Counted from the stretch's first letter, positions 9,532-18,584 are shown. The stretch: 64,000 nucleotides of DNA from Sediminibacterium magnilacihabitans (GCA_002973575.1 PVEQ01000011.1:1-64000); one strand, 5' to 3'. The notes: a model not told the origin generated them from the letters alone. A program made the numbers and translations.

Positions 9532-10219
9532 AGTTTTGTTTTTTAAAGTTAAAAATATATATTAAAAAAATATTTTTTTATTTTTAGCTATACCTGACCT
9601 CATATTCGCACACATTAATACGAATCGATTTGCATTTTTAAAACAAAGCCAGCAAGGCACTGTTATATCGCCTTAAATAAAGCAGATAAAAATTAAAATT
9701 CTCTGATGCTACTAATTATCACTGTCCTTAAATCTCGATGAGGTCCTTTATCTCGGAAAAAAGGGGGGGTGTTTTCCGAGCCTCAAAACATTACAATATG
9801 AAAATAAACTTATTTTAACCAAAATCAATCTTTTAATTAGATGTATTTTACTTCTCATATAATATAAATACTTATATCATATAAGCAACATATTACAAAC
9901 AATATACACATATATAAAATAATTATAAAAAAATCGACGCGTAAACTTCATATTTGATAGTAGCAATTGAGCAAAAAAGCATAAGCTTATAAAGCTGATT
10001 CATCTCAATAGCAACAAATTGTTCGAGGAGATTTTAGAAAAGTAATGCCGCATTTTTGCAATAATTGTCGGTTTGAAAAAATTCAATACGCTTATTTATT
10101 ATCAAAGGGCATTTGTGAAGTTTATATAAATCATATTTATGAAAATCCAATTAAGATATGTTCTACGGATTACACTGTCGCAGATTAATCGAATGTAAAA
10201 GTTAACGGCATTTATTTAA
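9532..10219. other. AT-rich intergenic stretch without a convincing gene
   Basis: This 688-nt region is very AT-rich. It should contain the promoter of the leftward lipoprotein gene (the one-mismatch core TAACTTTA lies about 15 nt before its ATG). A hairpin at 9752-9780 has 9-bp arms (CTCGGAAAA/TTTTCCGAG) around a loop with seven consecutive G. A 47-codon ORF with a CNNC motif at 10045-10188 is probably chance. Nothing else is recognised. Confidence 0.6.
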
Positions 10220-10267
10220 AATAAGAGAGGGAGAGAAACCTTAACCGGTTTCTCTCCCTCTCTTATT
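10220..10267 (-). terminator. Terminator of the second SusC-SusD operon
   Basis: A perfect 21-bp stem (10220-10240 with 10247-10267) has a 6-nt loop (TTAACC). It lies 24 nt past the stop of the last gene of the leftward operon. Read leftward the stem is followed by an A/T-rich stretch with several T. It is one of the longest perfect hairpins in the window. Confidence 0.85.
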
Positions 10268-10291
10268 AATATTTTCTTCCGTTGTGCTTTT

Positions 10292-11182
10292 CTACTTGTG
10301 ATAAGTATCTATGATATACCTGGTAACAGTTGTATACTGGAACTTGTAGATTTTGTTGATAGGATCTGCCTTCAGGATGTTGGGACCATTGGTAACCGTT
10401 ACACCGTTATTCGCCATTGCCGCTACATCATCATCGTTCAGTTTCACCGCAAAATTCGTCAATATACCACCCGTATTCGTAAAGGTGATCTCATACCGTG
10501 GCTGAATATAATAACCGCTCGGAACCGTTACTTTGGTAGGTGTAACAGGGCTGAATACTGCACTTCCGCCTGTGAACGAAAGTCCGCTCAGCGATCCTGT
10601 ACCGGCAGGGTTGTTCCAACGTTGGAAATCCCATACATAGTTACCAGCGATCGGATTACCGATGGCATGGTAATACATGGTTCCGAAGTTGCCGCTGATC
10701 GTATTGCCCTGCGCATCTTTAATGCTGATGGGGAACATATAGTTCTGCGTAGGATCAATCTTATTGGGGAATACAATGAAATTCACAGGAGCAGAATAGT
10801 TGCTGCCAGCTTTGATAGTAACAGACTTCGTTGTATAAGAATAAGTGCTATCCGGGAACTTTGCATATTTAATGGCGCTGGATGCATTATAGGTTGTCAA
10901 TGCAGCATCGTCATAATCCAGAGAAATCGTAACATCTTTCGAAGGCAGGTCAACAGAGGCAAAATTCACTGTGAACTGCAAAGTGTCTCTGGCATCCGTT
11001 GCAGGGAAATTGATAGCAGCATCAGTAAACTTACCCAGACCGCTGCCCACGATCTGTACAATCGGTTTCAGTCCTCCGAAATCGGTGGTATACCCCGCGT
11101 TTTTTACGCAAGAGCTCATGAATACCATAGCACTTACTGCTACCAGGGAAGCCAGTTTATTTATTTTAGTATATCGTATCAT
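10292..11182 (-). CDS. DUF1735 (BT_3987-like) lipoprotein, third gene of a Sus-type operon
   Basis: This is a predicted surface lipoprotein (MFMSSCVKN, Cys about 25 from the chosen start). The mature part begins with a DUF1735-like beta-sandwich (about residues 30-150; note FPATDARDTLQFTVNFASVDLPSKDVTISLDYDD). A second beta-rich domain runs to the C-terminus. Proteins of this kind often follow SusC-SusD genes and are thought to help bind the same ligand at the cell surface; that role here is inferred from position. The frame is open 14 codons upstream, to 11224, but MIRYTKINKLASLVAVSAM is the natural signal-peptide start. It lies 42 nt after the SusD gene and before a strong terminator, so it is the last gene of the operon. 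Confidence 0.75.
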   Translation of the reverse strand: MIRYTKINKLASLVAVSAMVFMSSCVKNAGYTTDFGGLKPIVQIVGSGLGKFTDAAINFPATDARDTLQFTVNFASVDLPSKDVTISLDYDDAALTTYNASSAIKYAKFPDSTYSYTTKSVTIKAGSNYSAPVNFIVFPNKIDPTQNYMFPISIKDAQGNTISGNFGTMYYHAIGNPIAGNYVWDFQRWNNPAGTGSLSGLSFTGGSAVFSPVTPTKVTVPSGYYIQPRYEITFTNTGGILTNFAVKLNDDDVAAMANNGVTVTNGPNILKADPINKIYKFQYTTVTRYIIDTYHK

Positions 11183-11224
11183 TTGTGCTTTTTTTAGTTG
11201 GTAAAAATTAATAGGATTACCCAT

Positions 11225-12685
11225 TTATTTCATCCAGAATATTTTTGAAGTGTGATGATCGATGGTTCCCTGAGCGGCCACATTAGCAGGATTATACTGG
11301 TATTCAGATACCGGGTACAATATCCTGAAAGGAATTGTCGGCACATCTACAAAAGATGATACTGTGATAGGATTATCTGCAGGTAATCCCAGCCTCCTGT
11401 AATCACACCATGCTTCAAAAGGCGTTACCATGTTATTGGCCTCCCATTTTTGGCGGATGATACAATTCAGCTTCTCCGCAAAAGTTACACAAGCCAGGTA
11501 ATTGGTATTCTTGTTACTCTGTGTATAATAAGAAGTGGCATCACCAGCCCCCAATGAAGTGAAAGAAGCCTGTATACCTTGGTTCACCAAAGCTGCATCA
11601 TTACCGGTCATCCAACCACGCAAAACAGCTTCTGCCTGGAGGAAATTGCTCTCAGCAGCACTGACAACAACAGCCGGTTGGTTATAACTTTTCAATACAC
11701 CCGGACCAAAAGTAGAAGCATCATTACCCGGATGGTTTTGCGCAGAACCCACTACATTACCCTGGTATTTGCCGTTTGTAGCAGCGGGTGCATACCAGTA
11801 CTGATATCTGGGGTCACCGTTAGCCTGGCAAAAAGTAATAGGATATTGGTTAGCTCTCCAAAATGCCTGGGTATAGGTTCCTGCAGTGTTGTAATTCAAG
11901 GCCCAGAAAGGACTTTGTTTACCATCAGAATTCAAATAGCCGGGATTCACGCTTGCATCCGCTGTAAGGAATCCGCCGCCTTTGTTCACAATCTTGGTTA
12001 TTTCTCCCTGGATATAGCTGGCTCGGCCGCTCATTTCAGACTGGCGCATCAGTATTCTCAAACGCAGGGTATTGGCCAATTTGATCCAGTTGGCATTATT
12101 TCCACCAAACATAACATCACTGGTAGAAGATCCAATCGCATCGGCACGACTCATCAACGTAACTGCCGAATCCAACTTGGATGAAAGACTCTCATAAATG
12201 GTCTTTGCATCATCATATTGTGGCTGTATATTGGTGGTTCCGCTAAGTGCCTGTGAATAGGGTATATTATTGAACATATCCACCAACTGCTGGAATACCA
12301 ATGCCTTCATGATCTTGGCAGCAGCTTCATAAAACGGGGTTTTATTGGCTATAGCAGCTTTTTCAACAAAGTTGTAATCTTCGAGGTTCCGGTAATAAGT
12401 ATTCCATATACCATTACCAAAAGTAGTGGTTTCCTTGTAGGTATCTAAGCCGGTAGCGCTTAGTGCATAGCTACCGCTCGCTGCCCAATAATTCATCCAG
12501 GTGCTGGCAAAACTAAATGAGCCGATCTGCTGATCTGCTGTAACCTTGAGTGCATTCGGCAGTACCAAGTCAGCCGTTGTGGTTACCGCCTGGTTAGGGT
12601 TCTGATTGATGTCAAAATATCCCTTTGAGCAACCGCCCGCTGTAAGCAAGAGGCCCGCATAAAGTATAGTGAGTAATTTTTTCAT
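11225..12685 (-). CDS. SusD-like outer-membrane lipoprotein (SusD-like_2 group)
   Basis: This is the lipoprotein partner of the SusC-like channel at 12719-15958. The signal peptide MKKLLTILYAGLLLTAGGC has its lipobox Cys at about 19. The mature start FDINQNPNQAVTTTADLVLPNAL is characteristic of the SusD/RagB-like group 2. The rest is helix-rich, with a late AAESNFLQAEAVLRGW segment that matches the usual EAYLLRAEA-type motif. The frame is open up to 12718, directly abutting the susC stop, but the ATG at 12685 puts the signal peptide at the N-terminus. It is the second gene of a three-gene leftward operon. It is clearly paralogous in layout to the SusD-like gene at 128-1573. Confidence 0.9.
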   Translation of the reverse strand: MKKLLTILYAGLLLTAGGCSKGYFDINQNPNQAVTTTADLVLPNALKVTADQQIGSFSFASTWMNYWAASGSYALSATGLDTYKETTTFGNGIWNTYYRNLEDYNFVEKAAIANKTPFYEAAAKIMKALVFQQLVDMFNNIPYSQALSGTTNIQPQYDDAKTIYESLSSKLDSAVTLMSRADAIGSSTSDVMFGGNNANWIKLANTLRLRILMRQSEMSGRASYIQGEITKIVNKGGGFLTADASVNPGYLNSDGKQSPFWALNYNTAGTYTQAFWRANQYPITFCQANGDPRYQYWYAPAATNGKYQGNVVGSAQNHPGNDASTFGPGVLKSYNQPAVVVSAAESNFLQAEAVLRGWMTGNDAALVNQGIQASFTSLGAGDATSYYTQSNKNTNYLACVTFAEKLNCIIRQKWEANNMVTPFEAWCDYRRLGLPADNPITVSSFVDVPTIPFRILYPVSEYQYNPANVAAQGTIDHHTSKIFWMK

Positions 12686-12718
12686 CTGAATATTTTTTTG
12701 TGTGTGCTGATTTTTCAA

Positions 12719-15700
12719 TTAGAAGGTTATTGTTACATTGAAGCCATAGAATTTGGTAGGCGGCAACTGGTTGATATCTGTCGTACCGATACCATTACCG
12801 GTTGTATTGGCAAATTCAGGATCTGACCATACATTCTCTTTGGCCCTTATAACAAGCAGGTTCCTTCCCACAACTCCTACGCTGAGGCCATTCACATATT
12901 TCAAGCTGCGTAAAACTTTCGAACTGAAAGCGTAGGTCAGGGTCAATTCCCTTAATTTCCAGAAATCAGCACTATTGATATAGTTGGTACCTACTGTATT
13001 CCAGGTACTGGCCCAGAATGACAGATTACCATCTAGTGTATTGTGGTTTGTGTTAGGCACGTAAGCATTCTTGCTCGCATCGAAGTAGCTGGAGTTCGGT
13101 ATTACAAAAGGCTGACGTCCGGATGAAGCTGAATAAGCAGACACCCCGGTGAAATCCAGGCTTGAACCAGCAGAATTATAAATGACTGCACCAAACCTGC
13201 CATCGGCTACTGCATTCAAAGTAAATCCTTTATAAGTGAAGGTGGTGGTTAAACCAATCTTATATGGAGGGTTGGTAGTACCGAAGTATTTGAATGCTGG
13301 ATCAATAGAAGGATAACCAGTATTAGCATTAACGATGATCCTTCCCTGAGGATCACGGGTCCAATCCTGCATTTTTAATGCAGGGTAAGCTCTCCCAATT
13401 ACAGCATACGAATTACCTCCCACACCTATTTCTGATACGCCGTATCCTAATGACAATAATTTGTTGTCGTTATAAGAGAAGTTACCTGTTACATCCCACC
13501 TGAAATCTTTGGTAGCAATCAGTCTGTTGATACGCAGATCCAATTCAATGCCCTTGTTGGACATTTCTCCAGAGTTAACGTAGGCCAAGTTAAATCCAGT
13601 GGCACTAGAAATGGTAATGGGAATGGTTTGGTTGGTGGTGTTAGTTTGATAGGCTGCAGCCATGAAACTGATCTTGTTGTCAAACAATCCCAGTTCTAAT
13701 CCAACCTCTCTATCAGTACTGAATTCAGGCTTAATGTCGGGGTTAGCGTAAGCACCGTTTACACTGAAACCGGCTGTGTTGCCAAAAGGAAATCCAGAGC
13801 CAACATTGAATGTGTTCTGCAGGGAATAAGCACCAATACTCACTTGCGCTGTTCTACTGTAAGCAGCTCTGATCTTACCAAAACTGATTACTTTATTGTC
13901 ACGCAAAGATTTGATGGCGTCGGTAAACACAAAGGCCGCGTCGATGGCAGGATATAAATAAGATCGGTTTGATTGAGACAGGATAGATGTCCAGTCATTT
14001 CTCAATGAACCGTGCAAGAACAGGTAACCTTTATACCCTACCGTCACATCTCCAAAGACGCCGAGTGTTCTGGTTTTATTTATAGACTCTCCAACGGAAG
14101 GTTCGCCCACACGATTAGAAATATTGTAAAAATCAGGGATCACTAATGCCGATGCAGACATTGACATCAAACGGATACTGTTGTCAATAAAAGAAGATCC
14201 GAGGAAAGATTTGATATCGAAATCACCAAGCGAATGGTGCGTAGACGCAATGAAGTCACTGGTCAGGCGCTGGTTATAGCTGATTGCATCGCCCTCGTTG
14301 GGGCTTAATAGTTTTACACTGGATGGAATGTTACCTGTATTGAAGGTATCAGCGATAGCCCAGTTGGCAAATTTATAACCTGCCTGGGTGTACTTATTGG
14401 AATAATCATCTCTTGCGATACCAGCTTTGTATTGTAGCGTTAGCCATTTTAATGGTTTAAGGCTTAACGCCACGTTACCGATCAGGTCGTTTTTCTTTTC
14501 ATCCAAACGGGTCTGGTCGATCTGCCACCATACGTTACCATAGTAGGCATTAAAATAACCATCGGGATTAGAAAACGGATCTGTTTGCCAGTTCCTATAA
14601 CGGTTAAAATTGATATTAGCTGGCTGGTTGATAATCTCCCAGTAAACAGGCCTGTTCTGGAAATAACCACCACCACCACTATAACCACCGCCAAAATCAG
14701 TGGTACCCCATGTGAAAGGAACACCAGATCCAGGTGTAGTATTGGTATGTGTAATACTATAAGCTAAGTTATAATCCACTCTGAAAATGCCACTCTCACG
14801 TGAACCATTCAAACGCAGACTGTTCCTGCGGCTGATATCACCGGGCAATACACCTTTTGAGTTATTGTCTTCAAAAGAGAAGAAGAATCGGCTTTTCTCA
14901 TCACCAGCAGAGTATGATACGTTGTTGATGAAAGTAGTACCTGTATTAAAGAAGTCTTTTTTAGCATTAGGTATCGCACTATATGTAGTGGAGTCCTGCC
15001 TGATGGAAAAACTACCATCTGCCTTATACACTCTAATCGGTGCACCGATTGGCACTTTCTGTCCATTGAAACGAGGTCCGTAGTTCTGATTCTCATAAGG
15101 CACATACGGATGAAGGCTACCAGGCATAAAAATAAGGCCGGGATAGAGAGAAGGATCATCCTCACCACCATACTGTCCGAAAGTATTCTGAAAATCAGGT
15201 GTATACGCAACCTTCTCCAGATTTACCGTACTGCTTACCACTACCCTCGGCTTTCCTTTTGTTCCTTTTTTGGTAGTGATGATGATCACACCGTTGGAAG
15301 CCGCTGAACCGTACAATGCCGAAGCGGAGCCGCCTTTCAGCACGGTTACATTATCGATATCATTGGGGTTGATGGAAGCGATGTAAGAGATGGGCAACTG
15401 GATATCGTCTACCACCAGCAAGGCCTGGTTGTTACCCAGGATAGAACGGTTACCACGTAATGTAATACGCACATCAGGTTTTACCGAGTTGTTTACCAGG
15501 TTGATCTGCAAACCGGAAACCTTTGCAGCCAGACCGGTTGCAATGTTGGTTCCTTTCGCCTGGGTTACTTCATCGTTATTCAATTTCACCGTTGCATAAC
15601 CCAGCTCTTTGGGCTGGCGTTTGATACCCAGGGCAGTGGTTACCACTACTTCCGAAAGTTCTTTGGAATTTCTTACCAGTGCTACATTCAACACATTGGC

Positions 15701-15958
15701 GGTTGCCTCTACCTCTTTGGTATCAAAACCCACGGAAGAAAATACCAGTGTTGCACCTTCTGAAACTTTATGAATAACATATGCTCCATTTGCATCGGCA
15801 GAAACACCCTGCCTGGAGCCCTTTATTTTAACAGTGGCAAAAGGAACGGAATTACCAACAGCATCTGTTATTGTACCGCTAACAGACCGGGTTTGCGCGG
15901 TAGCGTCCATCGCAAGGAATAGCAAGGCCGCTAAGAGAGAAAACAGAATTTTCTTCAT
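12719..15958 (-). CDS. SusC/RagA-family TonB-linked outer-membrane channel
   Basis: This is a 1079-residue TonB-dependent channel. It has a signal peptide (1-21, MDATAQ), a carboxypeptidase-regulatory-like beta domain (about 25-98), the linker LSEVVVTT at 101-108, a plug (about 115-232, with ALLVVDDIQLP and SNGVIIITTKKG), and a barrel with the C-terminal aromatic end FNVTITF. There is no STN domain. It leads an operon with a SusD-like and a DUF1735-type gene. The plug and N-terminal domain are laid out like the other SusC in the window, but the two are too different in sequence to be a recent duplication. The imported substrate is unknown; no hydrolase, sulfatase or peptidase is in the operon. 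Confidence 0.95.
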   Translation of the reverse strand: MKKILFSLLAALLFLAMDATAQTRSVSGTITDAVGNSVPFATVKIKGSRQGVSADANGAYVIHKVSEGATLVFSSVGFDTKEVEATANVLNVALVRNSKELSEVVVTTALGIKRQPKELGYATVKLNNDEVTQAKGTNIATGLAAKVSGLQINLVNNSVKPDVRITLRGNRSILGNNQALLVVDDIQLPISYIASINPNDIDNVTVLKGGSASALYGSAASNGVIIITTKKGTKGKPRVVVSSTVNLEKVAYTPDFQNTFGQYGGEDDPSLYPGLIFMPGSLHPYVPYENQNYGPRFNGQKVPIGAPIRVYKADGSFSIRQDSTTYSAIPNAKKDFFNTGTTFINNVSYSAGDEKSRFFFSFEDNNSKGVLPGDISRRNSLRLNGSRESGIFRVDYNLAYSITHTNTTPGSGVPFTWGTTDFGGGYSGGGGYFQNRPVYWEIINQPANINFNRYRNWQTDPFSNPDGYFNAYYGNVWWQIDQTRLDEKKNDLIGNVALSLKPLKWLTLQYKAGIARDDYSNKYTQAGYKFANWAIADTFNTGNIPSSVKLLSPNEGDAISYNQRLTSDFIASTHHSLGDFDIKSFLGSSFIDNSIRLMSMSASALVIPDFYNISNRVGEPSVGESINKTRTLGVFGDVTVGYKGYLFLHGSLRNDWTSILSQSNRSYLYPAIDAAFVFTDAIKSLRDNKVISFGKIRAAYSRTAQVSIGAYSLQNTFNVGSGFPFGNTAGFSVNGAYANPDIKPEFSTDREVGLELGLFDNKISFMAAAYQTNTTNQTIPITISSATGFNLAYVNSGEMSNKGIELDLRINRLIATKDFRWDVTGNFSYNDNKLLSLGYGVSEIGVGGNSYAVIGRAYPALKMQDWTRDPQGRIIVNANTGYPSIDPAFKYFGTTNPPYKIGLTTTFTYKGFTLNAVADGRFGAVIYNSAGSSLDFTGVSAYSASSGRQPFVIPNSSYFDASKNAYVPNTNHNTLDGNLSFWASTWNTVGTNYINSADFWKLRELTLTYAFSSKVLRSLKYVNGLSVGVVGRNLLVIRAKENVWSDPEFANTTGNGIGTTDINQLPPTKFYGFNVTITF

Positions 15959-16333
15959 GTGCTTTAGTTTTAATTAATGTGCTGTAACAAAAAGATTTGG
16001 TGGTTGTAATGACTTGTTAAAACAAACGTTCGTAATCGTCATTTAACAAAAGCTTAATCTTTTGTTCCCCAAAAAGACTGATTTTATTTTAAAAAGGCTG
16101 CGCTTTACTTTTGCTATTCATGTAATTTAATCGAAGTTTAAGCGGAACACTTCTAACTCATTGTATATGAAAAGAAAAGCAAAAACGATTTTGTGCTACT
16201 CTTTAAAACCCGCTACAGCATTGCATTAGATGGAAACAATCTTAATAATTGTTCTATAAATTAAATCACTACTGATTAACCTATTTATTTATTTTTAATT
16301 ATCAGCGCAGATGGAATCCTCCCCTATTTGAAA
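15959..16333. other. Divergent intergenic region between susC and folD
   Basis: This 375-nt AT-rich stretch must carry the leftward susC promoter and the upstream part of the folD promoter. The minus-strand sequence AACGTTTG (one mismatch to TAnnTTTG) occurs about 70 nt before the susC start but is not convincing. I see no ORF, hairpin or RNA gene here. Confidence 0.5.
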
Positions 16334-16341
16334 TACCTTTG
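16334..16341 (+). promoter_or_regulatory. Promoter core TACCTTTG immediately before folD
   Basis: This is an exact match to the Bacteroidota -7 consensus TAnnTTTG. Only five bases (CGCCC) separate it from the folD ATG. If transcription starts about 7 nt downstream, as in characterised Bacteroidota promoters, the mRNA would begin at or next to the start codon. A clear -33 element is not visible. Confidence 0.65.
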
Positions 16342-16346
16342 CGCCC

Positions 16347-17225
16347 ATGTTAATACTCGATGGGAAAGTCGCCTCTGCAGCGGTAAAAGCAGCATTGACC
16401 CAGCAAACTTCAGCCTTGGTACAGGCAGGTAAACGCGCCCCGCATTTAGCTGCCATACTGGTGGGAACCAATGGCGCCAGTGAAACCTATGTGGCCAGCA
16501 AAGTGAAAAACTGTGAAGAAACCGGATTCAGGTCTTCCCTAGTCCGTTTCGATGAAAACATTGAAGAATCTGTACTGCTGCAAAAAATTGCCGAACTCAA
16601 TGCCGATCCTTCGGTAGACGGTATTCTCGTGCAACTGCCCCTGCCCAAACAGATCCGCGAACAGAAAGTCATCGAAGCCATAGCCCCTTCCAAAGATGTG
16701 GATGGTTTTCATCCCATCAGCGTAGGCAAGTTGGTACAGGGACTGCCCACATTCGTACCGGCTACTCCTTATGGCATCATGCTGCTGCTGGAGCATTTTC
16801 GTATTGAAACAAAAGGCAAGCACGCTGTAGTTATTGGCAGAAGCAATATTGTTGGCCGCCCCATGAGCATCCTGCTCAGCAGCAATCTTCCGCAAGGCAA
16901 TTGCACCGTTACCATCTGTCATTCGCATACGCCCGATATTAAAGCAGTTTGCGCCACTGCAGATATACTGGTAGCCGCATTGGGCAAACCCGGTTTCGTA
17001 ACAGCCGATATGATCAAGCCAGGCGCTGTAGTGATCGATGTAGGCATTACCCGTGTAGCCGACCCCACTGCTAAAAAAGGATTCCGTATCAAAGGCGATG
17101 TGGCTTATGAACAAGCGGCCGAAAAAACCAGCGCCATCACACCTGTACCCGGTGGTGTAGGCCTGATGACCATCGCCGGCCTTTTGAAAAATACCATGCA
17201 AGCATATCTAACAACTCACAACTGA
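16347..17225 (+). CDS. folD: Bifunctional methylenetetrahydrofolate dehydrogenase/cyclohydrolase FolD
   Basis: This cytosolic enzyme interconverts 5,10-methylene-THF, methenyl-THF and 10-formyl-THF, supplying one-carbon units for purine and formyl-Met synthesis. The 292-residue length is normal. The family segment ASETYVASKVKNCEETG (about 44-60) contains the catalytic Tyr48/Lys52 pair. ILVQLPLPKQI, the Rossmann motif VIGRSNIVGRPMS and the C-terminal signature PVPGGVGLMT are all present. The start is fixed by the promoter core just upstream. The last codons (LTTHN) lie in a heptamer repeat tract, so the C-terminal tail is probably not constrained. queE starts 35 nt downstream in the same direction and is probably co-transcribed. 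Confidence 0.97.
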   Translation: MLILDGKVASAAVKAALTQQTSALVQAGKRAPHLAAILVGTNGASETYVASKVKNCEETGFRSSLVRFDENIEESVLLQKIAELNADPSVDGILVQLPLPKQIREQKVIEAIAPSKDVDGFHPISVGKLVQGLPTFVPATPYGIMLLLEHFRIETKGKHAVVIGRSNIVGRPMSILLSSNLPQGNCTVTICHSHTPDIKAVCATADILVAALGKPGFVTADMIKPGAVVIDVGITRVADPTAKKGFRIKGDVAYEQAAEKTSAITPVPGGVGLMTIAGLLKNTMQAYLTTHN

Positions 17226-17237
17226 CAACTCACAACT
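17210..17237. repeat. Heptamer tandem repeat (NACAACT)4 at the folD 3' end
   Basis: Four consecutive 7-mers (AACAACT, CACAACT, GACAACT, CACAACT) run through the folD stop codon. They encode the last residues of FolD and part of the folD-queE spacer. A related, longer tract occurs at 21884-21932. Confidence 0.8.
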
Positions 17238-17260
17238 CCCATACCACCCTCCTCCCCGTT

Positions 17261-17842
17261 ATGGAGTCCTTCTACACTTTACAAGGTGAAGGCTTCCACC
17301 AGGGTCGTGCCGCTTATTTCATAAGACTGGGCGGATGCGATGTAGGTTGTTTTTGGTGTGATGTGAAAGAAAGCTGGGATGCATCCCAACATCCATTGTT
17401 ATCGGTAGAAGCCATCGTTGGGGAAGCAAAAAAATATCCCGGCCGGCTCGCCGTTATAACAGGCGGAGAGCCTTTGATGCATTCGCTGGATGAACTTACA
17501 CATGCCTTGCAGGAAGCCGGTTTCGAGACCAATATCGAAACATCCGGCTCTTCTCCGCTCAGTGGTAACTGGAACTGGATCTGTCTCTCTCCTAAAAAAT
17601 TCAAAGCGCCATTACCTGAAATCGTACCCCTGGCCCATGAACTCAAAGTGATCATATACAACAAACACGATTTTACATGGGCTGAAACTTATGCTGCGCA
17701 AGTAAATCCCACTTGCAAGCTTTACCTGCAACCTGAATGGGACCAGTCCGATAAAGTAACACCGCTGATCATCGATTATATCAAATCAAACCCTCAATGG
17801 GAATTGAGCTTGCAGGTACACAAATACATCCATGTTCCCTGA
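17261..17842 (+). CDS. queE: 7-carboxy-7-deazaguanine synthase QueE (radical SAM)
   Basis: This radical SAM enzyme contracts 6-carboxytetrahydropterin to 7-carboxy-7-deazaguanine, a step of preQ0/queuosine synthesis. The 193-residue protein begins with the family motif FYTLQGEGFHQGRAAYF, followed by the [4Fe-4S] cluster motif CDVGCFWC (Cys 26, 30, 33), and has TGGEPLMH downstream for SAM contact. The length fits the short QueE type. The codons just upstream of the chosen ATG read TTLLPV in frame. Many homologues begin a few residues earlier with a similar stretch, but no ATG, GTG or TTG is there. queA, a later queuosine gene, lies at 57.5 kb in the same window but is unlinked. The gene is convergent with the cupin-like gene. 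Confidence 0.95.
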   Translation: MESFYTLQGEGFHQGRAAYFIRLGGCDVGCFWCDVKESWDASQHPLLSVEAIVGEAKKYPGRLAVITGGEPLMHSLDELTHALQEAGFETNIETSGSSPLSGNWNWICLSPKKFKAPLPEIVPLAHELKVIIYNKHDFTWAETYAAQVNPTCKLYLQPEWDQSDKVTPLIIDYIKSNPQWELSLQVHKYIHVP

Positions 17843-17866
17843 TGCAGCAGGTCTTCACTGTTGCTG

Positions 17867-18523
17867 TTATTTCAACTCAAAAAAAGCCAGCGGCACACGC
17901 CCGGCTCCCTTGTAGTTAAGATCAATAGATTGGTCTGCGTCGATAAAACTGAAGTCGCCTCTTTTTTTATATAGTTTGCCATTCACATTCACCTCGCTTC
18001 CTTCATCTGTTAATTTGATGATCAAAACAGGTGTTGCCCGCTTCGTCAGGTGCAGGTTGGTATGCGCATCCACCATTATCCGGTAAGCCCTTACAGGTGC
18101 TTCATCAAACAACAAAGTGAAATGATCCATCTCCGGCAGCGGACTTGTATCGCCATGTGCATGACGCAACAATTCAATGTCCATCGCATGAAACTCAGAA
18201 GTATCATTATTCCATACACGATGTACCCGTGGTTTCTCTTCAAAACTTTCATACCAGATATTGCCCGAAGAAAGGTTTGGCCTGGCCGGTTCAACAATTG
18301 CCTGGGAGCCCGTTTTGGTTTTGGTCAACACCAGGAATACAGAAGGTATTTCATGCCTGTGAAAAAGTGAAGTATCGCGGGGAGGAATGCGCACATCCAG
18401 TACCCGTATCCAGGCATTCTCAAATACATTGTGGTGCCGGGGCTCTTTGCTCACCGGCAGTTGCGCATGGCAGCAATATATTGTTGCAAGCAAGCAATAA
18501 ACAATGGTATAAAATTGTTTCAT
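17867..18523 (-). CDS. Secreted cupin-like protein
   Basis: This 218-residue protein has a Sec signal peptide (MKQFYTIVYCLLATIYCCHAQ). The mature part resembles a cupin fold: NAWIRVLDVRIPPRDTSLFHRHEIPSVFLVL carries the His-x-His-type motif of cupin motif 1, and a later segment (VRAYRIMVDAHTNLHLTKRATPVLIIKL) looks like a second beta-barrel half. The substrate and metal cannot be read from the sequence. It is a single-gene unit, divergent from the OmpA-family gene and convergent with queE. The one-mismatch promoter core TAACTTTA lies a few bases before the ATG. It could be a stress-related or oxygenase-like periplasmic protein, but no reaction is assigned. Confidence 0.65.
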   Translation of the reverse strand: MKQFYTIVYCLLATIYCCHAQLPVSKEPRHHNVFENAWIRVLDVRIPPRDTSLFHRHEIPSVFLVLTKTKTGSQAIVEPARPNLSSGNIWYESFEEKPRVHRVWNNDTSEFHAMDIELLRHAHGDTSPLPEMDHFTLLFDEAPVRAYRIMVDAHTNLHLTKRATPVLIIKLTDEGSEVNVNGKLYKKRGDFSFIDADQSIDLNYKGAGRVPLAFFELK

Positions 18524-18584
18524 CTTTTTTTATAAAGTTAAAATATTTTGACTTCTTGGTTTAAATCTCTACTTTCAAATCCCT

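Noticed and set aside
10045..10188. A 47-codon ORF (MPHFCNNCRFEK...) with a CNNC motif in the AT-rich gap
   Set aside because: It has no promoter, neighbour support or recognised family. An ORF of this length is expected by chance in DNA of this composition.
10298..11197. A 299-codon ORF antisense to the DUF1735-type gene
   Set aside because: The opposite strand has a signal peptide, lipobox and operon position. The antisense translation is rich in Arg/Cys/Ile without any recognisable feature.
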